64,000 bases of DNA from NCBI GenBank assembly GCA_013350335.1, contig CM023532.1:89345383-89409382 (forward strand), in the 5' to 3' direction. Each line of letters begins with the position of its first letter. Position 1 is the first letter of the stretch. The position numbers and the translations under genes are program-made. Positions 35,619-47,434 of this stretch are shown in pieces. The DNA comes from Chimonanthus salicifolius. Lineage: Eukaryota; Streptophyta; Magnoliopsida; Laurales; Calycanthaceae. The notes beneath the pieces are model-generated. The model was not told the origin of the DNA. It did not search any database and saw only the letters and a program-made list of their open reading frames with translations.

Positions 35619-37386
35619 CGAACATCTCTGTTGGTGCCATCCGGTAATGTGGTAATGTCACTGGTGCAGTGCCAGGGTACAGCTTGATTTCAAAATTAAT
35701 CTCCCTCATGGGAGGAAGGCTAGGGAGTTCTGTTGGGAATACATCCGCATAATCCTTTACTATTGTCGGAAGCTCAACCACTGGTGCTTTGTTGATTCTG
35801 ATATTGTTCAATACTAAATGACTCACCCCTTCATGCAGTCTGCTTTGTTTGTCAGTACGCACCACATGTTGTTTTCCCTCGGGTGACCAAAATGTCACCC
35901 TGCGATGATAGCAATCAATGCTGGCCTGAAAGCTAGCCAACCAGTCCATCCCGAAGATAATATCGTACTCTGTCATATCGAGTACCAAATAGTTGAACTC
36001 AAATCTGAGTCCAGCGAGTTCAGTATTCACTGTTGTGCATATAAGCCCCATTGATGTGTCTCCGACGGTGGATACAATGGTGAGTGATGTGGACAATTTT
36101 TGTACTAAAGTTCCAGTTGCAGATATTAATGCAGCAGATATGAAAAAGTGAGATGCTCCATAATCAAATAGCGCAAAGGCGTAGAAACTACTGACTATAG
36201 CCATACCTTGAATCACAAAGTGATCCTCTGCTGCTGGAGGTGCTAAAGTAAATAACCGTCCCGATCCTGTAGGCGTCCGTCCAGCCTGATTAAATGTTCT
36301 GCCTCCTCGTGAATTAGCTGGCCTAGCTGGTGGGCGAAATGAACCTCTAGAATTAGAGGGTTTCTTGAGTTGTGGACATTCCCTCTTAAAATGGCCCGAT
36401 TGATCACAATGGAAGCAGTTGTTCACCCCTCTGGGAGCCTGAGTGACTGATGCAGATGGGGAGGGATGATTTGGGCGAAAGCCCCCTGTTTACCCAGTGA
36501 ATGGTGAGGGTCTGCTAAAGTTCGGTCGGAACTTCTTGTTGGGCTGAAATGTACCCCTCCCACTCTGAGCTCGGCGGTTGTCAAAACGCACTAACTCAGC
36601 CATCTATTGCTCTACTATAGTGGCCCTGCTGACCACCTCTGCCAATGTAGCTGCCTTAAACATGGTTACCTTGGCCCTTATGCTTGGCCGTAGGCCCCAC
36701 TCAAACTTGTGTGCCTTTTGATACTCTATATCCAACATATAAAATGCATAGCAAGACAAACTGAGAAACTCTTGGTGGTACTCTGCCACCGTCATGGTAC
36801 CTTGTACCAAAGATAGAAAAACCTAAGTCTGGCGCTCCTTCTCCTCCTCAGGGAAATAATGATCCAAGAAGGTAGCTGAGAACTGCTCCCAAGTCATTGC
36901 AGTCCTCTTTCCTTCCGGAAGAAGTGCTCGTTGTTTGTCTACCTCCTCCCACCATTTACCGGCATCGTCGATCAGTTGTGACGTGGCCAGTAAAATCTTG
37001 TCAGCATGATTCGTGATCTTGAGTAGGGTCAGGATCTGAGTGATCTTCTTCAGCCAATTTTCCACTCCTATAGCCCCTTCTCTCCCTTTGAAGTAAGGAG
37101 GGCACTGTTGTTGGAAGTCCCTGACCATGCTCCTACTATTGGTCTCATTGGTGGTTCCATTCCCGTTCAGGTGCTGTTGAAGCACCGAAGTGACCACCGC
37201 TTGGACCAAGTTTTGTAGTTCAGGAGGCACCACCGGCATATTCAAACTGTTTTTTTCCTCCTTCTCTTGGTGGGATGGTAGTTCTTCCTCTTCGTGTCGA
37301 GATTGTCGTTCCTCCTCATTTCGAGGGTGTTCTACCTCATCTTCACCCCCATTTGGGTTTTGTCGGGTCCTTCTCTTTGGAGACAT
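35619..37386 (-). pseudogene. Element D Gag-protease and RT start, truncated by A
   Basis: Start ATG at 37386 (MSPKRRTRQNPNG). The capsid part is 36823-37386, then 36604-36810 after a stop and a frame change, and 35619-36426 with the zinc knuckle CFHCDQSGHFKREC and a protease site altered to FALFDYGASHFF (Ser to Tyr in the DSG triad, inactivating). The frame runs on through DKQSRLHEGV into RT up to [11 protein letters not shown] and is cut there by A's 5' LTR at 35618. The rest of D's pol lies left of the window. Confidence 0.92.
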
Positions 37387-37658
37387 TTTTCCCTAAGCCA
37401 TTGAAAAAATATCATGACTTAGTTTTCATCGTAAAGTTTGCATTCTCCTATTTTGGGAAAATTTCCAAATAAGCACTCTTGATTTTTCTTTGTTTTTGGG
37501 GGAAATATATCCTACTTTGCTATGTTTGATATATCCAATTATTTTGATTGTGCTTCCTTTGCTATCATCCTTTGAGTCTAACGAAGTAAATTAATGCACG
37601 GGGGCCGGATTAATTTACTCCGAAAGATTCAATCTTCCTGGTTCGCTCCGATGCCAAC
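37387..37658 (-). other. Element D leader and worn PBS
   Basis: Leader of about 258 bp, homologous to those of A and Y but shorter, with no zinc-knuckle ORF. The PBS position (plus 37645-37656) reads TGGCATCGGAGC on the minus strand, two mismatches to the initiator-methionine site. Confidence 0.8.
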
Positions 37659-40650
37659 TGTAACGCCCCGCCCTTTTTCACTCTCTTAGATTTCGGAAAA
37701 TCGGAGTTTTTTTTTTTTTAACAAAAGGTGATAGAGAGCAGGACGTCACGACGCGAACTAAGTCCGAACTTCTAAAATCCGACCCTTAACTGGCCAACCT
37801 TATGTGTGCATGGACTAAGTCCATGAAAACGGTTCACACATAACAATATAAACATGCGGAATTATAATAGAACCTAATTCTATTCCATTTTAGATAGCAA
37901 AGTACGTCAAGTCCTTATTCATATTTATCATAACATGATAATCCAAATAAACATCCAACTATAGCAAATCATCTAAGTTATTACATGTCCGAAATCTAGT
38001 TACTCAAAATACAAGTCCATAAGTAACTTAATTAAAATATAAACTAAAAGCATCCAAGCTCCTATGCTTGGCCCTTCTCGCTTTCATCGTTCTCCTTGTT
38101 TCCTGTACCATCCACTAGGGTAGAAGTAGGGCGTTAGAACAACGCGCCCAGTAGGTATTCCAGTTAGGGCTAACACATGGTTAGTACAAAACATATATAA
38201 TAATATCATAATGTCAAAAACCATATAAACCATGCCATGTCATAATATCAAATGCAATGAGCCCCACCCATCACAAGTACATATAAGTACCCCCACGTAG
38301 GTCTTTCGGACGCCCCGATGGAGCGTGGCCCCTCCAGTTTCTTCCTGATGGAAAAGCACATCAAAGTATCCCACATAGGTTTTTCGGACGCCCCGACAGA
38401 GTGTGGCCCCTCCGGTTACATATCCTTCACCCCATTTCATGCATGAGATGCCAATGAAACACATGCTATTTTATGTAATAAACATAGCATTAAAACTGAC
38501 ATTTGAAACTTACCCTTTACAACATAAATTCATCAAAATAAGATAAAAACATTGTACATAAACACATGGTTTAAAAGAGGTGGAATCCTACCAAAGACCA
38601 CTACGCGTCCTTGCGCTTTCGTCAGGTAACCGCTCACGATCGTACACATCTTGTGAGGTCCCGTTACCTTATAATACATCAATCAATTAAAACCATGTTC
38701 CATTTCATTTCCTATTATGTTTAAGTCCATAAACCATTCCTCATGGGGTTTGGCCATACACCATGGCCGAACCCATGATTCATCACTTTCACCCTTTATT
38801 ACAACTTTGCCATTGGTCTAATCCTTAGTTAACATTTCATTCGTTTTAATCTACCATACATAGTTCTTTAATTCAAACACATGATCCATAAAATAGTTCA
38901 TGGGGTTCGGCCATACACCATGGCCGAACCATGTGTCCATTATTTTCACCTATTTACAACATTGCCATCCATGGCTAACATAACCAAAAACCCATAATCC
39001 AATAACATAATTCATAAGCATAAATTTGTATCCTCTAATAAATTCTCCATTTAATCAATCACTATGTTAGTCCATAATCGATCCATAATACAACTCCATA
39101 AATGATCCATTAACCGTGACATAAAAAAAATCCCAAGTCCACCAAATAATTCTTCATGGGGTTCAGCCATGTGGGGGTTCGGCCATGCCACATGGCCGAA
39201 CCCATGGTCCATAGTTCTTCACCATTTCCAATGTTTAAGACCATTTAAATCATTAACCTTCATCTATTATTTTCATCCATTAAAATTATTAAAACAGTCT
39301 ACTTAAATTCAATATCTAAAACCCTAAGTCCATATATACTCCTTGGTGGGGTTCGGCCATACCACATGGCCGAACCTCACCCTTTGATTTTGTGCCCTTC
39401 TTTCCTTAGGTAATCTCTCATACCACAATTGTTTAACAGGGTTAACAAATTAAATCCATAAAAGACCTCATGGGGTTCGGCCATATACCATGGCCGAACC
39501 CATGATCTTTCATTTTGGCCTATATTTACAACTTTGCCATCCATAAACATAACCAATGTTTCTCCATGGGGTTCGGCCCTTCATCATGGTCGAACCCTAT
39601 GGTTCAACAACTTCTCTTAAGCCATTTAAACCCTTTTTAAAAAACGTAAGCATACATCTATAATTTTCATACTTTGAAACCCAATAAAATTATTAACCAC
39701 TTCCATGGTTTTCATCCCTCAAAAACCCATAAATTAAACCATGTCTTTCCATGGGGTTTGGCCATGCACCATGGTCGAACCCTATGGTCCATTATTTCCA
39801 TTAAAATACTATATTTATTCCCTCAATTCCCTTCCATGGGGTTCGGCCATACACCATGGCCGAACCCTATGGTTCCTTATCTTAAATAAAATTATCAAAA
39901 CTACTTACCGGTTCAGCGACTCCTTCGGTTTTCCTTCGCTTGTTCTTGCTCTTCCAATCTTCTCCTTTCCTTAGCCTTGATCTTTCACACAGCCGAGAAC
40001 ACTTCTTGCTAAAGCACACCAGTGTCAAGACCCTTGTTGATTTGGATGTGTCGTGCGCCCCTTGTATCTCTCCTTTTATTAATTCCAATTTGTCCTATCT
40101 ATAATTAAAAAGTGCCATGCGCCCCTTTCTTATTTTGTGTATGCCGTTTTTAACCAAGGAAAGGACACCTTTCCAAGATACACTTAGCGCCTAATCTTGG
40201 ACATGCAAATCTCATTTACACGGGCATGCAATCTTCATTGAATCTTAGACATCTTCTAAAGATATTCTAACATAACATGGATGCGCATGCATATCTCTCA
40301 TGGATATGCATATCTTCTATACACGGCCAAGCCACCTATTTTTAATTTTTGACATATTGCATTATTATTTAATTCAGCCCCATTTAATTTAAATTGAACT
40401 CACTTGGTGGTCATCCAAGTTAACCATGACCCATTGGGTCCCAATTGGGCATTTTGACCCAAATAACAACCTTGACCCAGTTAAACACATCTTACGCATT
40501 TATTTTAAATTGAACCTTATGACATATCCGTTGTATCTTAATTGGGTAATTGACCCAACACCTTACCTATCTAAGGTCCATATACGTTAGTTCACAATTT
40601 AAATGACAAATTCCGTAAATATTTATAACTTGAAAATCTAGGGTGTTACA
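37659..40650 (-). mobile_element. Element D 5' LTR
   Basis: 2992 bp, TGTAACGCCCCGCCC at the left and TCTAGGGTGTTACA at the right. It is inserted into LTR E, whose sequence resumes at 40651 (CATTT). The predicted intron is 38115-39908 with donor CCG|GTAAGTAG. Hairpins lie at 38746-38774, 38903-38930, 39175-39203 (with an extra half-site at 39158), 39349-39377, 39473-39501, 39569-39597, 39754-39782 and 39839-39867. The U5 stem-loop at 37756-37791 is partly worn. Confidence 0.9.
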
Positions 40651-43558
40651 CATTTGTTTATCGGCTATCCGAATGGAGCGTGGACTCCCCTCATGTGATC
40701 CCTCCCATGCCATGCATGATATGTAAGTGTACACATGCCATTTCATAATAGAAATCCCATTATTAAAACATAACACTTTGATACCAAAATAATTCATCAA
40801 AACATGAAGTTAAAACATAGATCCAAGTGTATCAATGAGCTAGGAATCCTACCAACGTCCAAATATCGTGTCCTTGCGTTTTTGTCCAAAAACAGATCAC
40901 CGATCACGTCAAGCCGATCGTACGCCCGTTTGTGAAATCCCGTTACCTTATTACACATAAATAGATTAAAACGATGACCCATTTGATTCCCGTCATTCCA
41001 TGTTCATTTCCACCTATGATTATAGTCCTTAGCCCGATTAAGCCCCCAAGGGATTTCGGCCATACCTTAGGGCTGAAACTGTTTTAAGTCCACAAAAATG
41101 TATTAGTGGGGTTCGGTCATACAACATGGCCGAACCTCACCCTTTTGGTTTTGGCACCTCTTTTTAGTCCTTGATGAATTTAACCAATGCGGGTCCAACA
41201 TCAATCCATTTTTGATTTATTAATCCAATCACATAAGTTAATCATTTACTATGATAAACAACCTAGGTCCATAAAAATATCATCCATGGGGTTAATCATA
41301 CATCTAGGTCCAAGAAAAGTCCTTCATGGGGTTCGGCCATGTTCCTTATTTTTATCATTTCCCATCTTAGCCACCATTCATTTTCATAGTTAATCGCTTA
41401 ACCCTTTTTCACATTCTTAGATCCTAACCCCCCATCTTAGCCACCATTCATTTTCATAGTTAATCGCTTAACCCTTTTTCACATTCTTAGATCCTAACCC
41501 GATAGTTCATCAACATAAACATAGATCCATAATAAATCCCTCCATGGGGTTCGGCAATACAACATGGCCGAACCCATGGTCAATCATTTTAAAACCCATT
41601 TTAAATCCATCAACATTTCTCCATGGGGTTTGGCCATATGTCATGGCCGAACCCATAGTCCATTGTTTTCCATCCTTCTCCATTTTAAACATCATTCCTT
41701 TTCCTTTTTCTTCCTTAACTAGGAAATCCATAGTTAATCACAAATATACCTAGGTTCATAAAAACTTTCTCCATGGGGTTCGGCCATATAACATGGCCGA
41801 ACCCATGGTCCATTATTTTCCATATATCTCTTAGCATGATAGCCATGGTTCATCATGTATTTAAATCCATAAATATTCTTCCATGGGGTTCGACCATACA
41901 GCATGACCGAGCCGTATGGTTCATCATTTTTCCTCCATGATCCACGTATATAAAAGTTAGGGTTCGGCCATGCAAGGGCTGAACCATGATCCTTGATCAT
42001 TCTCCATTCCTCATATTCAATCATGCATGTTGTCATAAGTCACGTATACATATTGTCCTTAAGAACTTCATTTATATAGCCTATCTTACCCATTAGGGTT
42101 TGGTTCATTTTTCCAACTCTAAAAACCATATTTCAAATTTTGTATCATACTTCACTTTTATGCCCACCACATTGACATTCCTTGGATGGATTTCAAATCC
42201 ATGGCCTATAACCATTTGGCCAACCATTTTCAATCCGAAATGGAACCCCATGGTTTCGGCCATTCCGTAGCTGAAACCATGGTTCCCTTGTTTTCTTTCT
42301 AATTAATAAAACTTGTTAAATCATACATATCGATTCAGCGACTCCTTCGTTTTCTTTCGTTCCATCTTGCTCCTCCGTTCTTCTCCTTCCTTAGTCCTTC
42401 CTTCTTCCTCATCCGTTCCTCAGTTTCTCCAAGTTAGTGCCGAAATGGGAGAGAGAGAGGTTGAAGTCTTCTTGATGTATTTGGCCAAAGGGGTTGCTTG
42501 AGAGGGAGGGTTTGAGGTGAAAACCCTAAGAGAGGGTTCGGCCAAGAAGTGAAGGTTTGAGAGAGGGAGAGTATGAGATATGAGTTTTCTATCTCCTTCT
42601 CAAGGAGTGGTTCGGCCAAAGGAGGCTTGTTCTTGTGTAAGCCCTTACTATCTTGCCTTAGGGTTTTGGAGAGGGAGAGAGGTTGAGATGGAAAAACCCT
42701 AAGTCTTTTCTTTTCTCTAGAGGGGATCGGCCAAGGAGAGCTTGAGAGAGGGAGAAAGTGAATGAGATGAAGAGTTAGCCCTAGGATTTTGGTTGTTGCT
42801 AACCCTAAGCTCCCCAACCACCCTCATCAAGATGGGGCCTTTCCCATGTGTCCCTTGGCTAACCAAGAGGACACATGGCTTACACTTGGTACATTCCCTC
42901 TACCCAACGGTTTTGGTGTCTAGGGTTTCCATGAGATGGAAACCCTCCACCTCCCCTTTGACTCACTTAATCTTTTCATCTTCCATGTGACTCAACACCC
43001 ATTCAACTCACTTCATTTAAATGAACTCATTCTCCTAACTCAAGCACTTGAATTTATTTTTAATTAATTAATTCCTTAACTCCAGTCAGTTCAATTAATC
43101 CTCTTGGACTAACCTATGAACTCACCCATGGTTGACCAAGTCAAACATGGTGGCTGGCCCCACATGTGACTTAGTCCACACGCCACCTCACTTGATGAGG
43201 TGGAGTTGGGTGTGCCATTTTGATGTCACTCCTACACTTGCCACCACACTTGATGAGGTGGGCCCCATGCCTTAGATCTTAATTGGGTACATGACCCGAT
43301 TAAATCCATTCGTTACCCATTTACCCTAATCATCAATTCATCTTGACCCATTGGGTCCCAATTCAACATTTGACGCAATTGACCACATTGACCCAATTAA
43401 ATAGAATTAATCCTATCCATGATCCATTGGACCATACTTGGGCCATTGCCCCAAATCTTATCCATCTAACATCCATTCTATCTATAAATCTTAATTTTTA
43501 TCAATTAAAATAGATAATAGCCAATATAATTATTGCATTGAAAATCCGGGCTATTACA
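40651..43558 (-). mobile_element. LTR E, right part, interrupted by D
   Basis: Minus LTR ending AAAATCCGGGCTATTACA at 43558; its left part (U5 side) is beyond D, outside the window. Hairpins at about 41109-41137, 41547-41575, 41626-41654, 41776-41804 and 41886-41914, with worn ones near 41042, 41959 and 42250. The splice donor is degraded (near 42327). GA-rich tracts with half-sites AGAGGGTTCGGCCAAGAAG lie near 42530, and U3 dyads near 42920-42945 and 43126-43210. Confidence 0.87.
41361..41500. repeat. Perfect 70-bp tandem duplication in LTR E
   Basis: 41361-41430 and 41431-41500 are identical (unit begins CCCATCTTAGCCACCATTC). The left copy follows a hairpin half-site (41330-41343) that has lost its partner arm. 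No other LTR in the window has it. Identity in an otherwise aged LTR indicates a recent local event or an assembly artefact. Confidence 0.9.
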
Positions 43559-43710
43559 GAAACAAATGTTGATCGATTATGGACTTAAACACGAATCCAT
43601 GACATTGTACTGCGACAACACTAGTGCAATCAACATTTCCAAGAATCTAATACAACATTCTAGGACCAAACACATAAATATAAAGCATCACTTCATAAGA
43701 GAATTGGTAG
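43559..43710 (+). pseudogene. Ty1/copia RNase H fragment (X), oldest layer
   Basis: 152 bp that translate without a stop. Frame +1 includes LYCDNTSAINISKN, then QHSRTKHINIKHHFIREL, the signature of plant copia RNase H. It is cut at both sides by Ty3/gypsy LTRs (E on the left, F on the right), so it is the oldest recognisable sequence and the host of both nests. The open frame is too short to judge whether the source element was active. Confidence 0.9.
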
Positions 43711-46700
43711 TGTAACGTCCCGCCCTTTTTCACTCTCCGAAAATCAGAGTCTATTTTTTTTTTTTTAAATAAAAGAGTGAGAGAGAGCGGGGATGTCACG
43801 ACACGAGCTAAGTCCGACCTTCCAAAACCGGACCCTTAACTGGCCAACCATACATGTGCGTGGGCCGAGTCCACTAAAACGGTTCACACGTACTCAAGTT
43901 AAACATGCGGAATAATCATAAATGCGGAATTATAATAGAATAACTATCCTATTCCATTTTAGATAGCAAGGAAGTCCATTACTTAAATTTAATTACCTCA
44001 AGTTAAAATATCCAAAATTAACATTCAAACCATAGTAAATAATCTAAATTATTACAGTCCCGAATGCTAGCTATTCAAAATACATAGTCCATGAATAACT
44101 TAAAAAAAAAGAAACTAATACATCCAAGCTCCTAAGCTTGGCTCCGATCTCGTTCCTCATTCTGTTCAATTCCTATATCATCAAGTAGGGTAGAAGTAGG
44201 GCGTTAGACAACGCACCCAGTAGTTACTCCAAGTAGGATCAACACATGGTTAGTACATAAATCATATAGATATCATAATAATAAAAACATGCATAACGAT
44301 GCCATGCCATGGTTGTCATATGCCATGAGTCCCACCCATCATATCACAACACATTGTATCCTCTTGATGGAATCTCCTCATCAAGGTATCCCCCACGAAT
44401 GCCTTACGGACGCCCCGACGGAGCATGGACTCTGGTTACATTGCAAACATACATCCCTCTCGATGGATAATGCACATCGAGGTACCCCTCACGATTGCCC
44501 TACGGACGCCCCGACGGAGCGTGGTCTCCGGTTACATATCATCCCTCCCATGCCATGCATGAGATGCAAAGAACACATGCTATATATTATTACAATCATA
44601 GCATTAAAATCTCATATTTGAAACAGATCATTTATACAAAATAACTCATCAAAATATGAATCAAAATCATCATACATATCCCATGGTTTCAATGAGCTAA
44701 GAATCCTACAAATGATCAACTAATATGTCCTTGCTTTTTCGTCCGAAAACCGCTCACCAATCGTACCCGCTTGTGAGGTCCCGTTACCTTATAACATATC
44801 AATAAATGAAAACCCATGTTCCATTTGATTTCCCACCATGTTTTAATCCCATAAACATGCATTAGTGGGGTTCGGCCATACAACATGGTCGAACCTCACT
44901 CACTTGATTTGGGTCCCTCTTTTGATTCCTTAATTACTCATACATGAGTTAGTCATTTAGCATTAATAAAACTTAAGTCCACAAAACCTTCTCCATGGGT
45001 TCAGCCATACACCATGGCCGAACCCATGGTCCATCATTTTCACCCCATTTACATCTTAGCCATTATTTCCATCACCTCTTGCTTAGGTCCAAAGCATAGA
45101 TTCATAACTAAATATTTCATGCATGTATCCACAAATGATCCATCAACATAAAACCCATAATCAAATCCTTCCATCTCCTAGCTTAATCATTCATTTATTT
45201 AATCATACATAGATCTCTAAATGTCCATAAAATGGTTCATGGGATTCTTCCATACAACATGGCCGAACCCATGATGATCTTCTTCATCCTCCCTTTGCAT
45301 CATTTACAACATTTAGACCCATAATAAAGTCCCTCCATGAGGGGTTTAATCATTCATTTAGATTCATCATTTAAAACCCAAAGTTCCATAATAAATCCCT
45401 TAAAATTTCTTCATGGGGTTCGGCCATACAACATGGCCGAATCCATGGTCCTTGGTTCTTCCTTATTTTCTCATTTCAAGCTTATCATTTACAACATGTA
45501 AACCTTATTCAAGATCACTAACGTATTTGCATAATTTTCATCCTTTTACCACTCATTAACATTTACCAACATCCATCCATCATTCTCATCCTTAAAACCC
45601 TTTAAACATCAACAATATACCTCCATGGGGTTCGGCCATGGTGTATGGCCGAACCCATGGTCCAAGGTTCTTCACCATTATAACATTTTAGACCATTTAA
45701 AACGATTGACAATTCTCCATTATTTCCCTCCTTTAAAACCCTTTAAAATCATTGACATATATCCATTTTAAAACCTTGTAAAATCCTTGATACCTTTCCA
45801 TGGGGTTTGGCCATACAACATGGCAGAACCCTATGGTTCATCACTTTGTCTTAGAAAATCATATAAGCAAGATTCGATCCTTTGATGATTCTCATACATA
45901 AACTTAGGGTTAGGTCATGCAAGGGCCAAACCATGATTCTTGATCATTCACCATTTCTCACATGGTACATGCATAAGGTCCTTAGTCATACAAGATTAGG
46001 GTTCGGCCATGCAATGGCCGAACCATGTTCCTTGACCATCTTTTCTTACTTAATAAAATCTCATCAATTACTTACCGATTTCCGCGACTCCTCCAGTTTC
46101 TTAACTCCTTGTTCCTCCGATCTTCTCCCTCCTTAGCCTCTTCTTCCTCCTTGATCTTTGGCTGAGAGTGAGCTTGAGAGGTCTTGAGATGAAAACCCTT
46201 GGAGAGGGTTCGGCCAAAGAGTGTAGGTTTGAGAGAGGGAGAGGAGCTTGAGATAGAAAACTCTAAGTCCTTTCTTCTTTGTCAATGAGAGTGGTCGGCC
46301 TTGAGTGAGAGGGAGAGAGTGAGATGAAAATACTCTAAGTGTTCCTTATCTTGAGAGGGGGATCGGCCAAGAGAGAGAGGGAGAGTGAAATGAAACTCCA
46401 AGTCCTTTCTTGATCAATGAGGGTCGGCCAAGGGTGGTGTCCTTTGGTGATACCCCTTTTGTAACTCCTATGACTCTTCACCTTCTCATTAACATTTACT
46501 TTGGGGGTTTCATCCCATGAGATGAAGCTCCCAACCAGATGCCCCTTGGGTTTCCATCATGAGATGGAAACCCTCCATGTTCCAACGTGTACCCTTAAAC
46601 ATGTGTTTTGTAACATCAAAACCCTTCACCTCCCTCATTTAATGCTTCCTTTGGAGTTTCATCCCATGAGATGAAACTCCCACCTCCCCAACGTGTGTAC

Positions 46701-47035
46701 ATGGTGGTGTTTGGTCTTATGAGATCCAACTCTCCATCTTCCTACTCCACTCATTAAAATGAAAGTCCCATTAACTTCCCATTCAACTCACCTCTTTAAC
46801 TCAACTCATATCTTTAAATCAACACATTTCCTTGATTCCATTTCCAATTTAATTCAGTCCCAATTTAATTAAGCTTGAACTCACTTGATGGTCAACCAAG
46901 TCAACCATGACCCATTGGGTCCCAATTGGGCATTTGACCCAATTGACAATCTTGACCCAATTAAATAAATCTCACCCATTTATTTCAATTGAACCATATC
47001 CACAATCCGTTGGGTCTTAATTGGGCAATTGACCC
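43711..47035 (-). mobile_element. LTR F, interrupted by H
   Basis: Minus LTR starting TGTAACGTCCCGCCC at the copia junction; it is cut near its U3 end by H at 47036, and the remainder is outside the window. U5 stem-loop at 43806-43841. A two-unit minisatellite at about 44355-44540. The acceptor AG is mutated (CCCTAC near 44186). Hairpins at 44868-44896, 44997-45025, 45416-45444, 45628-45656, 45803-45831 and 45999-46025, plus half-site pairs near 45241 and 45905. The donor is ATCG|GTAAGTAATT (first base 46075). U3 dyads GGTTTCATC/GATGAARCTCCC at about 46503-46530 and 46648-46680, with a GGAAACCC variant near 46548. Confidence 0.88.
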
Positions 47036-47434
47036 TGTAACACCCCGGATTTTTAAGTTATGCATATATATATGGAAATTGTCCATTTAATTTGTGAATT
47101 AATGGAAATAGACCTTAGATGGGTAACATGTTGGGTCAATTGCCCAATTAAGGCCCAACGGATTATGGATAAGATTCACTTGAAATAAATGGGTAAGATT
47201 TATTTAATTAGGTCAAGGTTGTCAATTGGGTCAAATGCCCAATTGGGACCCAATGGGTCATGTTGACTTGGTTGACCACCAAATTAGTTCAAGCTTAATT
47301 AAAGTGTGGCTGAATTAAATTGGAAATGGAATCAAGTAATTGAGTTGATTTCAAGTGAGTTAAATGAGTTGGATTAAAGATATGAGTTGAGTTAAAGAGA
47401 TGAGTTGAATGGGAAGTCAATGAGACTTTTATTT
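47036..47434 (+). mobile_element. LTR H, segment 1 (U3 start)
   Basis: Plus LTR beginning TGTAACACCCCGG, inserted in F, with clustered GGGTCAA/TTGACY sequences. It is interrupted by G at 47435 (TATTT at 47430-47434 and 51288-51292) and resumes at 51293. Confidence 0.87.

Noticed and set aside
39674..39974. Short ORFs rich in MGFGH, PWPNP or MAEPYG (many places, both strands)
   Set aside because: These are translations of the hairpin unit in its reading frames. They recur wherever the hairpin occurs and have no other coding signal.
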